This document shows, in pieces, positions 1-8,573 of a stretch of 64,000 nucleotides of DNA. A model generated the notes under the pieces. It saw only the letters and a program-made list of their open reading frames with translations, ran no database searches and had not been told where the DNA came from. Source of the DNA: Deltaproteobacteria bacterium (GTDB lineage: Bacteria > Desulfobacterota > Binatia > UBA9968); the NCBI GenBank assembly GCA_016210115.1, contig JACQUW010000292.1:1-64000 (forward strand). Reading direction: 5' to 3'. Made by a program: the position numbers and the translations under genes. Each line of letters starts with the position of its first letter. The first letter of the stretch is position 1.

Positions 1-900
1 AAGATTTTGCAGGATGAATACGGCGCCAAGCTCTACTGCCGGCTGGATAGCGGCGGAATCAGCCTGACAGAAGAGGGGCAGGCTTTCGTACGACACGTCA
101 ACGTCTTTCTCGCTGAGACCCCGTTCCTAAAAAAGAGGACCAATGATGGCAGCGTCGCGCAGCGCTCGAAGCCTCTGATCGTTGGAGCAAGCTACGGTCT
201 CTCATCGCCCCTTTTGCCTTCTCTTCTTGCGCTCTTCAAAAAGAGTCATCCTGATGTCCGGGTAACCCTTCGGACCCACTCGACCAGGCATCTTGAGCAG
301 CTGATTGTCAAGCGCCGGATTGACCTTGCAGTGATACCGAGAGCGCCGGTTTCCGCGCACATCATGGCCGAGCCTTACGTTGCCCTGGAGGTGGCATGTA
401 TCGCGGCCCCTGACTACCCGATAAAGCGGGATTTGAGCTTGCCCGATCTGGCAGCCACCCACTTGATCATAAGATCAGAGCAGGGAGCCTGGAGCACAAC
501 GGAGATCATTCTAAGGAAATTGAGAGAAGAGGGATATAAACCGAATATTGCGATGCGCTGTGATTCGCCCGAGGCGGTAAAGACGTCCGTTAGGAAAAGA
601 CTAGGAGTAGGAATTCTGTTCCGTGATGCCGTAAAGGCCTCTCTTAAGAGAGGTGATTTTAAGACACTCCGGATTCCCTGGCTTGAGCCGGCAAGAACAA
701 GCTTCATCATCTACTCAAAAGACAGGCTCTTATCGGCGAACGCAGAAGCTTTTCTAAACTTCCTTCGGCGCTCGAAGGAGAAGAAGGAGAGGATCAAATC
801 AGTGAGGAGTCTCCAAGCTCCCGCTGTCTCTTTCTTCCCGTTTGTCTTTCTTGGTCCAGTCGTCAAATTTCTGTCCATGAACGTCTGCTACGCTGCTTAA
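1..900 (+). CDS. LysR-family transcriptional regulator, 5'-truncated by the window edge
   Basis: The frame is open from base 1, so the ORF-track start at base 7 is internal. The first residues (KILQDEYGAKLY, then ISLTEEGQAFVRHV) match the end of a LysR winged helix and its following linker helix; about 40 N-terminal residues with the helix-turn-helix lie outside the window. The rest is a type 2 periplasmic-binding-like effector domain (PLIVGASYGLSSPLLPSLLA, then LIVKRRIDLAVIPR). The C-terminal tail after FLNFLRRSKEKKE is longer than usual and ends in a hydrophobic stretch. Target genes and ligand cannot be inferred; the downstream gene is co-directional. Confidence 0.85.
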   Translation, partial: KILQDEYGAKLYCRLDSGGISLTEEGQAFVRHVNVFLAETPFLKKRTNDGSVAQRSKPLIVGASYGLSSPLLPSLLALFKKSHPDVRVTLRTHSTRHLEQLIVKRRIDLAVIPRAPVSAHIMAEPYVALEVACIAAPDYPIKRDLSLPDLAATHLIIRSEQGAWSTTEIILRKLREEGYKPNIAMRCDSPEAVKTSVRKRLGVGILFRDAVKASLKRGDFKTLRIPWLEPARTSFIIYSKDRLLSANAEAFLNFLRRSKEKKERIKSVRSLQAPAVSFFPFVFLGPVVKFLSMNVCYAA

Positions 901-923
901 CTTTATTGACGGGAGTTTGGCCT

Positions 924-1619
924 GTGCTTAATCGTTCTGCGCTACTGAGTCTAGCTCTCCTTTCAACCAACATCTTCGTCGGGGTAAGGATCTATCGGAT
1001 CTGGCAGGACGGGCCTTGGGAGTTGCCGTTGCCGAGCCAAGCAAAAACACAAACAGCGTCGGAAGAACGAGCTGTGGAGACAAAAAAGCTGAGTGAGCGG
1101 ACGCCTCAGCCGCTGCAGCTCGCAAGCACAAAGGCCATCATCGAAAAAAATCTCTTTGATCCCCAGCGACACACTGTGGAAAGCACAGAGAAGCAAAGAG
1201 AGGCTGAGGCGTTGGCCAAAGCCGCGCAGCGGATACGGAGCATGGTTCTTTTGGGAACGGCGATTCTCGGGGAGAATCGGTACGCGATCGTTGAAGATGG
1301 TGCGGATTCTCGCGCAGCAGGTCCGAGACCGCAGACCGGACAGCCGGTTCAAATTCGCCGGCTGAAGCTTGGAGAGATGGTGGACGGGTTTAAGATCTCC
1401 GAGATTGATGAGAGGAAAGTAGTTTTTACCAAGGGAACTTCTACGGTGGACCTTGCGCTCGATTATTTCAGGAAGTTCGATCAAACCAAAACAGGAGTTT
1501 CTGCCTCAGCTCCCGCCGGACCGCAAGTGAGGGCGAGTTCTGCGGCATCAGTTCCAGGAGCCACACAGCCCGGAACGCCGCTTATGCCGCGATATCCGAG
1601 AAGGGATATGCGGAATTGA
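924..1619 (+). CDS. GspC-like type II secretion protein (orphan)
   Basis: A 231-residue bitopic inner-membrane protein: one N-terminal membrane segment (LLSLALLSTNIFVGVRIY), a polar linker, an IIEKNLFDPQR motif, then a small beta domain (MVLLGTAILGENRYAIVEDG ... LGEMVDGFKISEID). This matches the homology region of GspC/PilP-type proteins that contact the secretin. No PDZ domain follows; the tail is Pro/Ala-rich. The ORF track starts at a TTG at 906, but the GTG at 924 has GGGAG about 9 nt upstream and is preferred. No other gsp genes are in the window, so it is either an orphan or the end of a system lying to the left. The family call is from motif memory. Confidence 0.6.
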   Translation: MLNRSALLSLALLSTNIFVGVRIYRIWQDGPWELPLPSQAKTQTASEERAVETKKLSERTPQPLQLASTKAIIEKNLFDPQRHTVESTEKQREAEALAKAAQRIRSMVLLGTAILGENRYAIVEDGADSRAAGPRPQTGQPVQIRRLKLGEMVDGFKISEIDERKVVFTKGTSTVDLALDYFRKFDQTKTGVSASAPAGPQVRASSAASVPGATQPGTPLMPRYPRRDMRN

Positions 1620-1790
1620 TCGGCGCGCATCTTCGATTTTGGGTTGACATGCAGTCCTTCTTTGTGCCGATCGCGACTCTGGCGCTTCAAGCGTTCTGTT
1701 AACCATGAACCCCTGTGAAGCAAATAAACAGTTAGGCAGCTATGGTCGGCGATGGCGAAAGGGCGGAAGCTTTAAAGCCGACCCCGGAGG

Positions 1791-2726
1791 TCAGTCGAGC
1801 AGCTCTAAGGCTTTGGCGGCGATGTTTTCTGCCGAAAGGCCGTATTTGCGGTATAAGCCTTCGGGATCCCCGGACTCCGCGTAATCCTCTACGGCAACGC
1901 GCCTGAGCCGGCCTTTCCCGATTTCCGCCAGAACTTCTGCGACAGCGCTCCCGAGACCCCCGGAGATCCCGTGATCTTCTACAGTGACGATTTTTCCGTG
2001 GCTGAGAGCCGCTTCGGTTATGAGTTCTTTGTCAATCGGCTTTATCGTGTGGATATTCGCGACCTGCGCTTCCACTCCCTTGCGAGCAAGAATCTCCGCT
2101 GCCCTCAGCGTGTTTTCAAGTACGCCCCCTGTTCCCATAAGGGCTACATCCTTGCCGGGCCTGAGGATTACTCCTTTACCGCACTGGAACTGATAATCGG
2201 GCGGATTAAGATCATTCACCTTCTGTCGCATCAAGCGGAAGAAAACGGGTCCCTGGTGGCGTACGACAAACTCCAGCGCTCTCTCGGTTTCGACGGCGTC
2301 CCCCGGCTGGATAACAACCATGCCGGGAAGGCTGCGCATCAGGGCGATATCCTCCAGCGCCATCTGGCTATAGCCGTCTTCGCCAATGCCTATCCCGGAA
2401 TGAGTGCCGACGATTTTCACATTCGCACGGCTATATCCGACCGACATCCGAATTTGCTCGAAGCGACCAACCAGGAAGCAGGCGAAGCTGCAAATAAACG
2501 GGATCTTCCCCGCAAGCGCCATTCCCGCGCCCGCGCCCACCAGGTTTCCCTCGGCTATCCCCATGTCGAAGAACCGATCCGGATACTCCTTGGCAAAATA
2601 TTCGGTCATGGTCGACTTGCTGAGGTCCGCGTCCAGAACAACAATATCCGGGTTCCCGGCGCCTAATTTTACCAGGGCCTCGCCGAAGGCCACGCGTGTC
2701 GCTTTAGCTGCCATTTCCTTGGTCAA
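1791..2726 (-). CDS. Transketolase, C-terminal subunit
   Basis: A 311-residue protein covering the pyrimidine-binding and C-terminal domains of transketolase. The catalytic Glu lies in DMGIAEGNLVGAGAG, followed by the loop GTHSGIGIGEDGYSQMALED. The C-terminal domain contains VTVEDHGISGGLGSAVAEVL. It transfers two-carbon ketol units in the pentose phosphate pathway together with the N-terminal subunit encoded just upstream on the same strand (gap about 97 nt). Such split transketolases are common in archaea and many bacteria. Length is normal for a split subunit. Confidence 0.92.
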   Translation of the reverse strand: MTKEMAAKATRVAFGEALVKLGAGNPDIVVLDADLSKSTMTEYFAKEYPDRFFDMGIAEGNLVGAGAGMALAGKIPFICSFACFLVGRFEQIRMSVGYSRANVKIVGTHSGIGIGEDGYSQMALEDIALMRSLPGMVVIQPGDAVETERALEFVVRHQGPVFFRLMRQKVNDLNPPDYQFQCGKGVILRPGKDVALMGTGGVLENTLRAAEILARKGVEAQVANIHTIKPIDKELITEAALSHGKIVTVEDHGISGGLGSAVAEVLAEIGKGRLRRVAVEDYAESGDPEGLYRKYGLSAENIAAKALELLD

Positions 2727-2758
2727 TCGTTAAGAGTCAAGGGAAATTTCTTTGGCCC

Positions 2759-2820
2759 ATAGTCATTCAATAATTATCCGGCTCCCAACTATTCACAATT
2801 GACGAATGACTATTGACCAT
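2759..2820. repeat. Inverted repeat and TTGAC-type short repeats between the transketolase genes
   Basis: The arms ATAGTCATTC (2759-2768) and GAATGACTAT (2804-2813) are perfect 10-bp reverse complements. The right side also reads as consecutive units caattgac, gaatgac, tattgac, cattgac. The block fills most of the gap between the two transketolase subunit genes and runs up to the stop of the N-terminal subunit. It could form a hairpin in the shared transcript, but there is no U-tract, so a terminator is not claimed. Confidence 0.55.
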
Positions 2821-2823
2821 TGA

Positions 2824-3642
2824 CTAAGCTCCCGCGAGGATTTCCTTTATGGCCCTTTCTCCCTCTTCGCGATTCGGAGCTTTTCCATGCCATTCCCATT
2901 TTCCTTCCATAAAAGAGACGCCTTTGCCCTTGGTAGTATGGCAGAGGATCATCGTCGGGTTCTGCTTTATCTTTTCGGCGGCTTCGAGCGCCTGGATTAT
3001 GGCGGCAAAATCGTGTCCAGCGATCTCCAGCGTGTGCCAGTTGAAGGCCCGCCACTTGTCGAGCAGAGGCTCCAAATCCATAATGTCTTTGATTTCTCCA
3101 CTGAGCTGGATCTTGTTGTAGTCGAGGAGGACGCACAGGTTATCGAGCTTGAATTTCGGCGCCGCCATCGCAGCTTCCCAAATCTGACCGGCCTGGCACT
3201 CGCCGTCGCTGTTGACACAGTAAACGCGATACTCTTTCTTCGAGACTTTTCCCGCCAGCGCCATTCCTAGCGCGACAGAAAGACCCTGTCCCAAAGAGCC
3301 GGTAGACGCCTCTATCCCCGGGAGGCGGTTTCGATCCGGGTGGCCTTGCAGACGGCTGTTAAGTTTTCGTAGGCTCAACAACTCTTCTCTGGAAAAGTAA
3401 CCGGCCTTGGCCAAAACTGCATAAAGAGCGGGAACACAGTGGCCTTTGGACAGGACGAGCCGATCCCGGTCCGCCCAGTTGGGGTCTGCGGGTCTATGCC
3501 GCATCTTGTGGAAAAAAAGCGTGACGAGCATGTCGATGCAGGAGAGCGAACCTCCGGGATGGCCGGAGCCGGCTTCGACAAGCATGCGAATGATATCGAC
3601 CCGTAGCTCGTTCGCAATCCCCCTGAGTTGAGAAATTTCCAT
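2824..3642 (-). CDS. Transketolase, N-terminal subunit
   Basis: The thiamine-diphosphate-binding half of transketolase, 272 residues from the preferred start MEISQLRGIANELR. Seen: EAGSGHPGGSLSCIDMLV, the substrate and TPP loops SKGHCVPALYA and GSLGQGLSVALG, and the Mg/TPP motif NSDGECQAGQIWEAAM followed by LLDYNKIQLSGE. The ORF track extends 28 residues upstream (to 3726), but that extension has no family similarity. The gene is upstream of, and presumably cotranscribed with, the C-terminal subunit gene. Confidence 0.92.
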   Translation of the reverse strand: MEISQLRGIANELRVDIIRMLVEAGSGHPGGSLSCIDMLVTLFFHKMRHRPADPNWADRDRLVLSKGHCVPALYAVLAKAGYFSREELLSLRKLNSRLQGHPDRNRLPGIEASTGSLGQGLSVALGMALAGKVSKKEYRVYCVNSDGECQAGQIWEAAMAAPKFKLDNLCVLLDYNKIQLSGEIKDIMDLEPLLDKWRAFNWHTLEIAGHDFAAIIQALEAAEKIKQNPTMILCHTTKGKGVSFMEGKWEWHGKAPNREEGERAIKEILAGA

Positions 3643-3900
3643 CTTGCTTCTATCCGCTAAAACCACTGTGATCGAGATCAATCGCGAGGTTGGACGATAA
3701 GTACCTATTTTCTTCCGAAAACGCAAGCAGCGCCTGCGATTCTGGACCGTGGTTCCGGGATCATCGAGCCGAGAGACGGGTGCACGTTCCCTGCCTGTTC
3801 GGAAAATTGACAGGAGGCGCCGGATCGGGTAGTTTGGCCGTTTTGATATTGGACATTATCACAGTTTTTGACCTGGAAGAAAAAAGAAAGGGAAAGGATT

Positions 3901-4989
3901 ATGGCAGAACCAAAAATTTCCAATCAGCAGATCGCGGAGAAGAAAAGCTCCTATCGCAAGTGGGTTGAGGCCGAGGGAGTCCCCCTCATCGAAGGTTTTT
4001 TCGTCGACGATATCAACACGCTTCCGCTTAAGCCATGGGACCGAAAGGGCGGGCTCGGAACGCTGATCTGTTTGGAGGGGACCGGCGAAACGAACGATGC
4101 CTATGTGTGTGAAATTGCTCCCGGGAAAAGCTTAAAGGCGGAGAAGCATCTTTTTGAAGAGCTGATCTACATCGTGAGCGGCCGCGGGGCTACGACCATA
4201 TGGCCGGAGGGCGGTCCGAAGCAAACCTTTGAATGGCATGAAGGTTCGCTCTTTTCGCCGCCGTTAAATACCTGGCATCAGCTTTTCAACGGGAGCGGAC
4301 ATCAGCCGGCGCGCTACATCGCGGTGACCAGCGCGCCCATCATGATCAATTTGATCCATAACCTCGATTTTATTTTCAACTGCGATTATGTGTTCAAGGA
4401 CCGGTACAATTCGCAGGACGATTACTTCACCTCGGAGGGCACCTGGTACGCGGGCAGGGTCTGGGAAACGAATTTTGCCTCCGATGTAAAGAATCTCAAG
4501 CTGATCGAATGGAAAGAGAGAGGCGCCGGCGGATCTCAGGTGCGCTTTCAGATAGCGGAAAACACCATGTGCGGCCACGTCTCGCAATTCCCTGTGGGTA
4601 CCTATAAGAAGGCCCATTATCACGGGCCGGGGGCGCACGTCATTATTCTGAGCGGGCAGGGGTATTCTCTGATGTGGCCCAAGGGGCAAGCCATCCAGCG
4701 CTTCGATTGGAAACCCGGAAGCCTGGTCGTCCCTCCCGCGAATTGGTTTCATCAGCATTTTAACGCCGGCGCGGAGCCGGCGCGCTACCTCGCGCTGAGA
4801 TGGGGCAGCAAGAAGTATTACGGCATCATGGGTGAAGGGGGAGGAGAGACCGACGTGGATATCAAGCTTGGCGGGCACCAGATCGAATACGAAGACGAAG
4901 ACGCGATTGTGCGGCAAACGTTTGAAGAAGCCTGTGCCAAGGCAGGGATCAAAAACCAGATGGAGAAATACTACAAGAAGGCGGTGTAG
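3901..4989 (+). CDS. Bicupin protein of unknown substrate
   Basis: A 362-residue protein with two cupin barrels. The first has EKHLFEELIYIVSGRG, then GSLFSPPLNTWHQLFNGSG. The second has KKAHYHGPGAHVIILSGQG, then GSLVVPPANWFHQHFNAG. The second repeat keeps an HxH metal-binding motif, while the first has a weaker set of ligands. The start at 3901 has GGGAAAGG about 8 nt upstream; the ORF-track start at 3868 adds a basic stretch without homology. Related bicupins include gentisate-dioxygenase-like and other ring-cleavage or isomerase enzymes; the substrate cannot be read from sequence. It is divergent from the transketolase pair. Confidence 0.75.
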   Translation: MAEPKISNQQIAEKKSSYRKWVEAEGVPLIEGFFVDDINTLPLKPWDRKGGLGTLICLEGTGETNDAYVCEIAPGKSLKAEKHLFEELIYIVSGRGATTIWPEGGPKQTFEWHEGSLFSPPLNTWHQLFNGSGHQPARYIAVTSAPIMINLIHNLDFIFNCDYVFKDRYNSQDDYFTSEGTWYAGRVWETNFASDVKNLKLIEWKERGAGGSQVRFQIAENTMCGHVSQFPVGTYKKAHYHGPGAHVIILSGQGYSLMWPKGQAIQRFDWKPGSLVVPPANWFHQHFNAGAEPARYLALRWGSKKYYGIMGEGGGETDVDIKLGGHQIEYEDEDAIVRQTFEEACAKAGIKNQMEKYYKKAV

Positions 4990-5036
4990 CAGTTACTAAC
5001 ATCCAGAAGTAAGACCCCGTGCCCATACCAGGCTTG

Positions 5037-5156
5037 GAAAGCCGCCGCCCACTCTCCGAGCCCGCGCAATGGGCCAGTGGTTATTCCCACCGCCGGTTAC
5101 CTGCCTGCCGGCAGGCAGGTCGGATGCGCGGGCTCTCCGACCGGACGGCGGCTTTC
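5037..5156. repeat. 120-bp inverted-repeat element with a central perfect palindrome
   Basis: The left arm 5037-5068 and the right arm 5125-5156 are reverse complements at 26 of 32 positions, with perfect ends (GAAAGCCGCCG and GAGCCCGCGCA). The space between them holds a perfect 22-bp palindrome at 5099-5120 (11+11, centre TGCCGGCA). This looks like a MITE- or REP-type non-coding element. A diverged copy of the right arm occurs at 8578-8617 (33 of 40 identical), so it is probably dispersed in the genome. No transposase is present. Confidence 0.7.
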
Positions 5157-5350
5157 ATCTGGGCCGAGGGGCGGAAGGAAGAGGGTCGCGGCCCGACCCC
5201 TTGTGCTCGAGGCCTTCGACCAAGCAATGCGAGGTGCTTTCGGAGGAACGACGCCCGGTAACTGGGGATAAGGCTTGTCTTAGCTATCTGGGTCACACAA
5301 ACACCAGGGAAGAAACCTTTGGCGCTGAGTGCGATTCTACAAAACTCCGC

Positions 5351-5379
5351 TTGAACGCCACACATGAGCTATATATGTT
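5351..5379 (+). promoter_or_regulatory. Possible sigma-70 promoter for hisS-aspS
   Basis: TTGAAC (5351-5356), a 17-nt spacer and TATGTT (5374-5379), located about 30 nt before the hisS ATG. The match is partial and found by eye only. Confidence 0.3.
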
Positions 5380-5409
5380 GTATCAAAACGGGAATTTATC
5401 GCTGTAACG

Positions 5410-6678
5410 ATGAACATCACCGCCATCAAGGGATTCTCCGATATTCTTCCGGGTGAAATCGAGACCTGGCAGTTTGTCGAGGAAAAAGCACGCGAGGTAT
5501 TTGGCCTCTACAACTTTTCCGAGATTCGCATTCCCATCCTGGAGAAAACGGAGCTCTTCCGGCGCTCCATTGGAGAGACAACGGATATTGTCGAAAAGGA
5601 GATGTATACCTTCGCCGATCAAGATGCCGAAGGCACGTTGCTGACGTTGAGACCCGAAGGGACAGCCGGTGTCGTGCGCGCTTATCTGGAGAGGAAGCTA
5701 TATCAGGTCGAGCCCGTGCGGAAACTTTTTTATCTCGGTCCGATGTTTCGTCGGGAGAGACCTCAAAAAGGCCGGCTGCGCCAGTTCTATCAGATCGGCG
5801 CGGAAGTTCTGGGCCGGGCCGACCCTTACGTCGATGCCGAGATTCTACTGCTTCTGAGCGATTTCTTTGCAAAGGTAGGGCTCGAAGGTTTGCTTTTGGA
5901 GCTCAATACTCTCGGAGACCGGCAGTGCCGGCCCGGGTATCGGCAGAAGCTTCTCGCATTTCTTCGGGAAAGGCAGGATCAGCTGTGTCCGAATTGCCGG
6001 CGTCGTCTCGAACGAAACCCGTTGAGGGCTCTGGATTGCAAAGAGAAGGGCTGCATCAGCGCAACGAGCGATGCGCCGTCTATCGTGGGATATCTCTGCG
6101 AGCCTTGCCAGGGCCATTTTGGGACGGTCCAGCGGTTGTTGCGCGAGACGGGTTTGGACTACCAGCTTAATTCCCGCATGGTGCGGGGACTGGACTACTA
6201 TTGCCGGACGACTTTCGAGTGGACCAGCGACCGCCTCGGCTCTCAGAACGCTGTCGCGGCCGGAGGGCGCTACGATGGTCTTGTAGAAGAGCTGGGAGGC
6301 CCTCCCACGCCGGGCATTGGTTTCGCGTTGGGGATGGAGAGGATGGTTCTTCTTCTGAAGATGGCACGCACTCTGGAGCCGCCTCGTCCCGATCTCTACA
6401 TTGTCTGGATCGGAAATCAGGCGCGTTCCTGGGCATTTCCCATTGCTCGCCGGCTGCGTGGCAAAGGAATCAATGTTGAAATGGAAGGAGAGGAGAAGAG
6501 CCTTAAAAGCCAGATGAGGCGGGCGGATAAAATGCGGGCGAAACTTGTTTTGATTGTCGGCGAAGAAGAGCTGGTGCGCGGGAAAGCGATTCTACGGAAT
6601 ATGGATGACAAGGAACAAAGGGAGACGGCGCTCGACCGCGTCGAGGAGGAGTTGCTGGCAGGGAGGGGGAGTTTTTGA
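5410..6678 (+). CDS. hisS: Histidyl-tRNA synthetase
   Basis: A class II synthetase of 422 residues, the usual length, that charges tRNA-His in the cytoplasm. Motif 1 lies around FSEIRIPILEKTELF. Motif 2 is FRRERPQKGRLRQFYQIGAE. The histidine signatures are RGLDYYCRTTFEW and GGRYDGLVEELGG, and motif 3 is GIGFALGMERM. The C-terminal anticodon-binding domain begins near RPDLYIVWIG. A CxxC pair and a further Cys pair (LCPNCRRR and YLCEPC) occur in the insertion domain. The gene is followed 3 nt later by aspS, a common pairing. Confidence 0.97.
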   Translation: MNITAIKGFSDILPGEIETWQFVEEKAREVFGLYNFSEIRIPILEKTELFRRSIGETTDIVEKEMYTFADQDAEGTLLTLRPEGTAGVVRAYLERKLYQVEPVRKLFYLGPMFRRERPQKGRLRQFYQIGAEVLGRADPYVDAEILLLLSDFFAKVGLEGLLLELNTLGDRQCRPGYRQKLLAFLRERQDQLCPNCRRRLERNPLRALDCKEKGCISATSDAPSIVGYLCEPCQGHFGTVQRLLRETGLDYQLNSRMVRGLDYYCRTTFEWTSDRLGSQNAVAAGGRYDGLVEELGGPPTPGIGFALGMERMVLLLKMARTLEPPRPDLYIVWIGNQARSWAFPIARRLRGKGINVEMEGEEKSLKSQMRRADKMRAKLVLIVGEEELVRGKAILRNMDDKEQRETALDRVEEELLAGRGSF

Positions 6679-6681
6679 GTT

Positions 6682-8472
6682 ATGGAAAGAGTCTTTAGCG
6701 ATCAGCTTGGCGACTGGAAAAGAAGTTGTTATTGCGGCGAGCCCCGCTCTGACTCTGTGGGTCGTGAGCTGGTTCTCATGGGGTGGGCCCAGCGGCGTCG
6801 CGATCACGGCGGGTTGATCTTCGTAGACCTGAGGGACCGAACTGGAATTATTCAGGTCGTTTTCAATCCGGAGATCAATCAGCCTGCTCATGAAAGGGCC
6901 AAGCAGATTCGCGCAGAGGACGTTCTGGCTGTGCGAGGCCGGCTGACTCCCAGGCCCGCAGAAACGCTCAATCCTAATCTTGCCACCGGTGAGGTAGAGC
7001 TCCAGGTTCACGATGTACGGCTTCTTAACGCGTCCGAGCCGCCTCCTTTTCCCATCGAAGACGAATCCGAGGCGAGCGAGAACACCCGCTTCAAGTACCG
7101 GTATCTGGACATGCGCCGGCCCCAGAGCCTGGGACCCCTTCACCTCCGGTATCGAATGACGAAGAGAATCCGGGATTATCTCGATAGCAAGGGTTTCATG
7201 GAGGTTGAAACCCCGATGTTGACGAAGAGCACCCCGGAGGGCGCGCGGGATTATCTTGTTCCGAGCCGGGTTTATCCGGGGAAATTTTACGCTCTGCCTC
7301 AATCACCGCAGCTCTTCAAACAGATCCTGATGGTCGGCGGCGTTGACCGATATTTCCAGATCGTGCGCTGTTTTCGAGACGAGGACCTCAGGGCCGACCG
7401 GCAACCCGAATTTACTCAGCTCGATATCGAAATGTCCTTTATTCAGCGTCAGGACCTCGTCGAGATTATCGAAGGAATGATCTACCTGCTATTTCAGGAA
7501 CTTAAAGGGATAGAACTAAATAAGCCCTTTAAGGTCCTCACGTGGCGCCAGGCAATGTCGCAGTACGGCACGGACAAGCCGGATCTGCGCTTTGGTCTCG
7601 AGCTCAAAGATTTTTCCTCAACGTTTCAGGAATCCCAGTTCAGGGTTTTCAGCAGTGCGCTGGAGCGAAAAGGGGTGGTGAAGGGAATCTCAATTTCCGG
7701 TGCGGATTTATCCCGCAAGGAACTGGATGATATGACTCCTTTCGTTGGAAATTACGGAGCGAAGGGGCTCGCCTGGGTGCGGATCACCGAGAGCGAATGG
7801 CAATCCCCCATAGCCAAATTTCTTTCTGACCAAGAGCGACAGGAGATTCTCAGGATCACTGCGGCGGGAGCCGGCGATCTCATTTTTTTTGTTGCTGATG
7901 AGGAAAAGATCGTAAACGAAGCTTTGGGCAATCTTCGCCTGCATTTGGGCGAGAGATTGGGCCTCATTCGAGAGGGGGATTACGCCATCGCGTGGGTGAT
8001 CGAGTTCCCGTTATTCGAGTACAGCCCGGAGGAGAAGCGCTACCAGTCAGTAAACCACCCGTTTACCGCTCCGATGGAGGAGGATCTGCCGCTGCTGGAT
8101 ACGGAGCCTCTGAAGGTTCGGGCTAAGGCTTATGATCTCGTGTTAAATGGAACGGAGATCGGCGGCGGGAGCATCCGTATTCATCAGCGGGCTTTGCAGC
8201 ACAAGATTTTTGAGCAACTCGGGATAAGTCAGAGCGAGGCGGAAGCGAAGTTCGGGTTTTTTCTGGAGGCACTTGGCTTCGGCGCTCCACCTCATGGTGG
8301 AATAGCCTTCGGAATTGACCGGCTCGCTATGATCCTGAGCGGCAGGACGTCAATCCGTGAAGTCATTGCCTTTCCGAAAAGTCAAAGGGCTGTATGTCTG
8401 CTCACCGACGCGCCTGCGCCTGTCGATCCAAAGCAGCTCAAGGAATTGGGAATCAAATTGGTTTTAGACTAG
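6682..8472 (+). CDS. aspS: Aspartyl-tRNA synthetase, bacterial type, probably non-discriminating
   Basis: 596 residues with the full bacterial layout: an N-terminal OB anticodon-binding domain, class II core and inserted GAD domain. Core motifs are FRDEDLRADRQPEFTQLDIE (motif 2), GTEIGGGSIRIH and GIAFGIDRLAMILSG (motif 3). The anticodon-domain motif reads RRRDHGGLIFVDLRDR. A His after RRD, instead of the Leu of E. coli-type enzymes, is known from non-discriminating AspRS that also charge tRNA-Asn for repair by GatCAB. That functional reading is inference. It starts 3 nt after the hisS stop. Confidence 0.97.
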   Translation: MERVFSDQLGDWKRSCYCGEPRSDSVGRELVLMGWAQRRRDHGGLIFVDLRDRTGIIQVVFNPEINQPAHERAKQIRAEDVLAVRGRLTPRPAETLNPNLATGEVELQVHDVRLLNASEPPPFPIEDESEASENTRFKYRYLDMRRPQSLGPLHLRYRMTKRIRDYLDSKGFMEVETPMLTKSTPEGARDYLVPSRVYPGKFYALPQSPQLFKQILMVGGVDRYFQIVRCFRDEDLRADRQPEFTQLDIEMSFIQRQDLVEIIEGMIYLLFQELKGIELNKPFKVLTWRQAMSQYGTDKPDLRFGLELKDFSSTFQESQFRVFSSALERKGVVKGISISGADLSRKELDDMTPFVGNYGAKGLAWVRITESEWQSPIAKFLSDQERQEILRITAAGAGDLIFFVADEEKIVNEALGNLRLHLGERLGLIREGDYAIAWVIEFPLFEYSPEEKRYQSVNHPFTAPMEEDLPLLDTEPLKVRAKAYDLVLNGTEIGGGSIRIHQRALQHKIFEQLGISQSEAEAKFGFFLEALGFGAPPHGGIAFGIDRLAMILSGRTSIREVIAFPKSQRAVCLLTDAPAPVDPKQLKELGIKLVLD

Positions 8473-8573
8473 CGAAGCTTCGCCATAAAATCACCAAGGT
8501 ATAAGCAGGTATAAGAGAGAAGAAAATTTGCGTCTTGGTGGCTTAGCGGCGAGAACGTTATTCTCGGTGCCGG

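Larger units (their letters stand above)
4990..5409. other. 420-nt region without a gene, upstream of hisS
   Basis: Short ORFs in the track (5019, 5069, 5077 and 5081 minus) all translate a repeat element and show no protein-like composition. The region holds an inverted repeat with a central palindrome (listed separately) and a possible promoter close to hisS. No T-box or leader ORF was recognised. Confidence 0.6.

Noticed and set aside
4264-4917. 217-codon minus-strand ORF across the bicupin
   Set aside because: Antisense to a protein with two intact cupin barrels; no domain found in the translation.
5019-5407. Overlapping short ORFs upstream of hisS
   Set aside because: All translate the inverted-repeat element; composition is typical of read-through in GC-rich repeat DNA.
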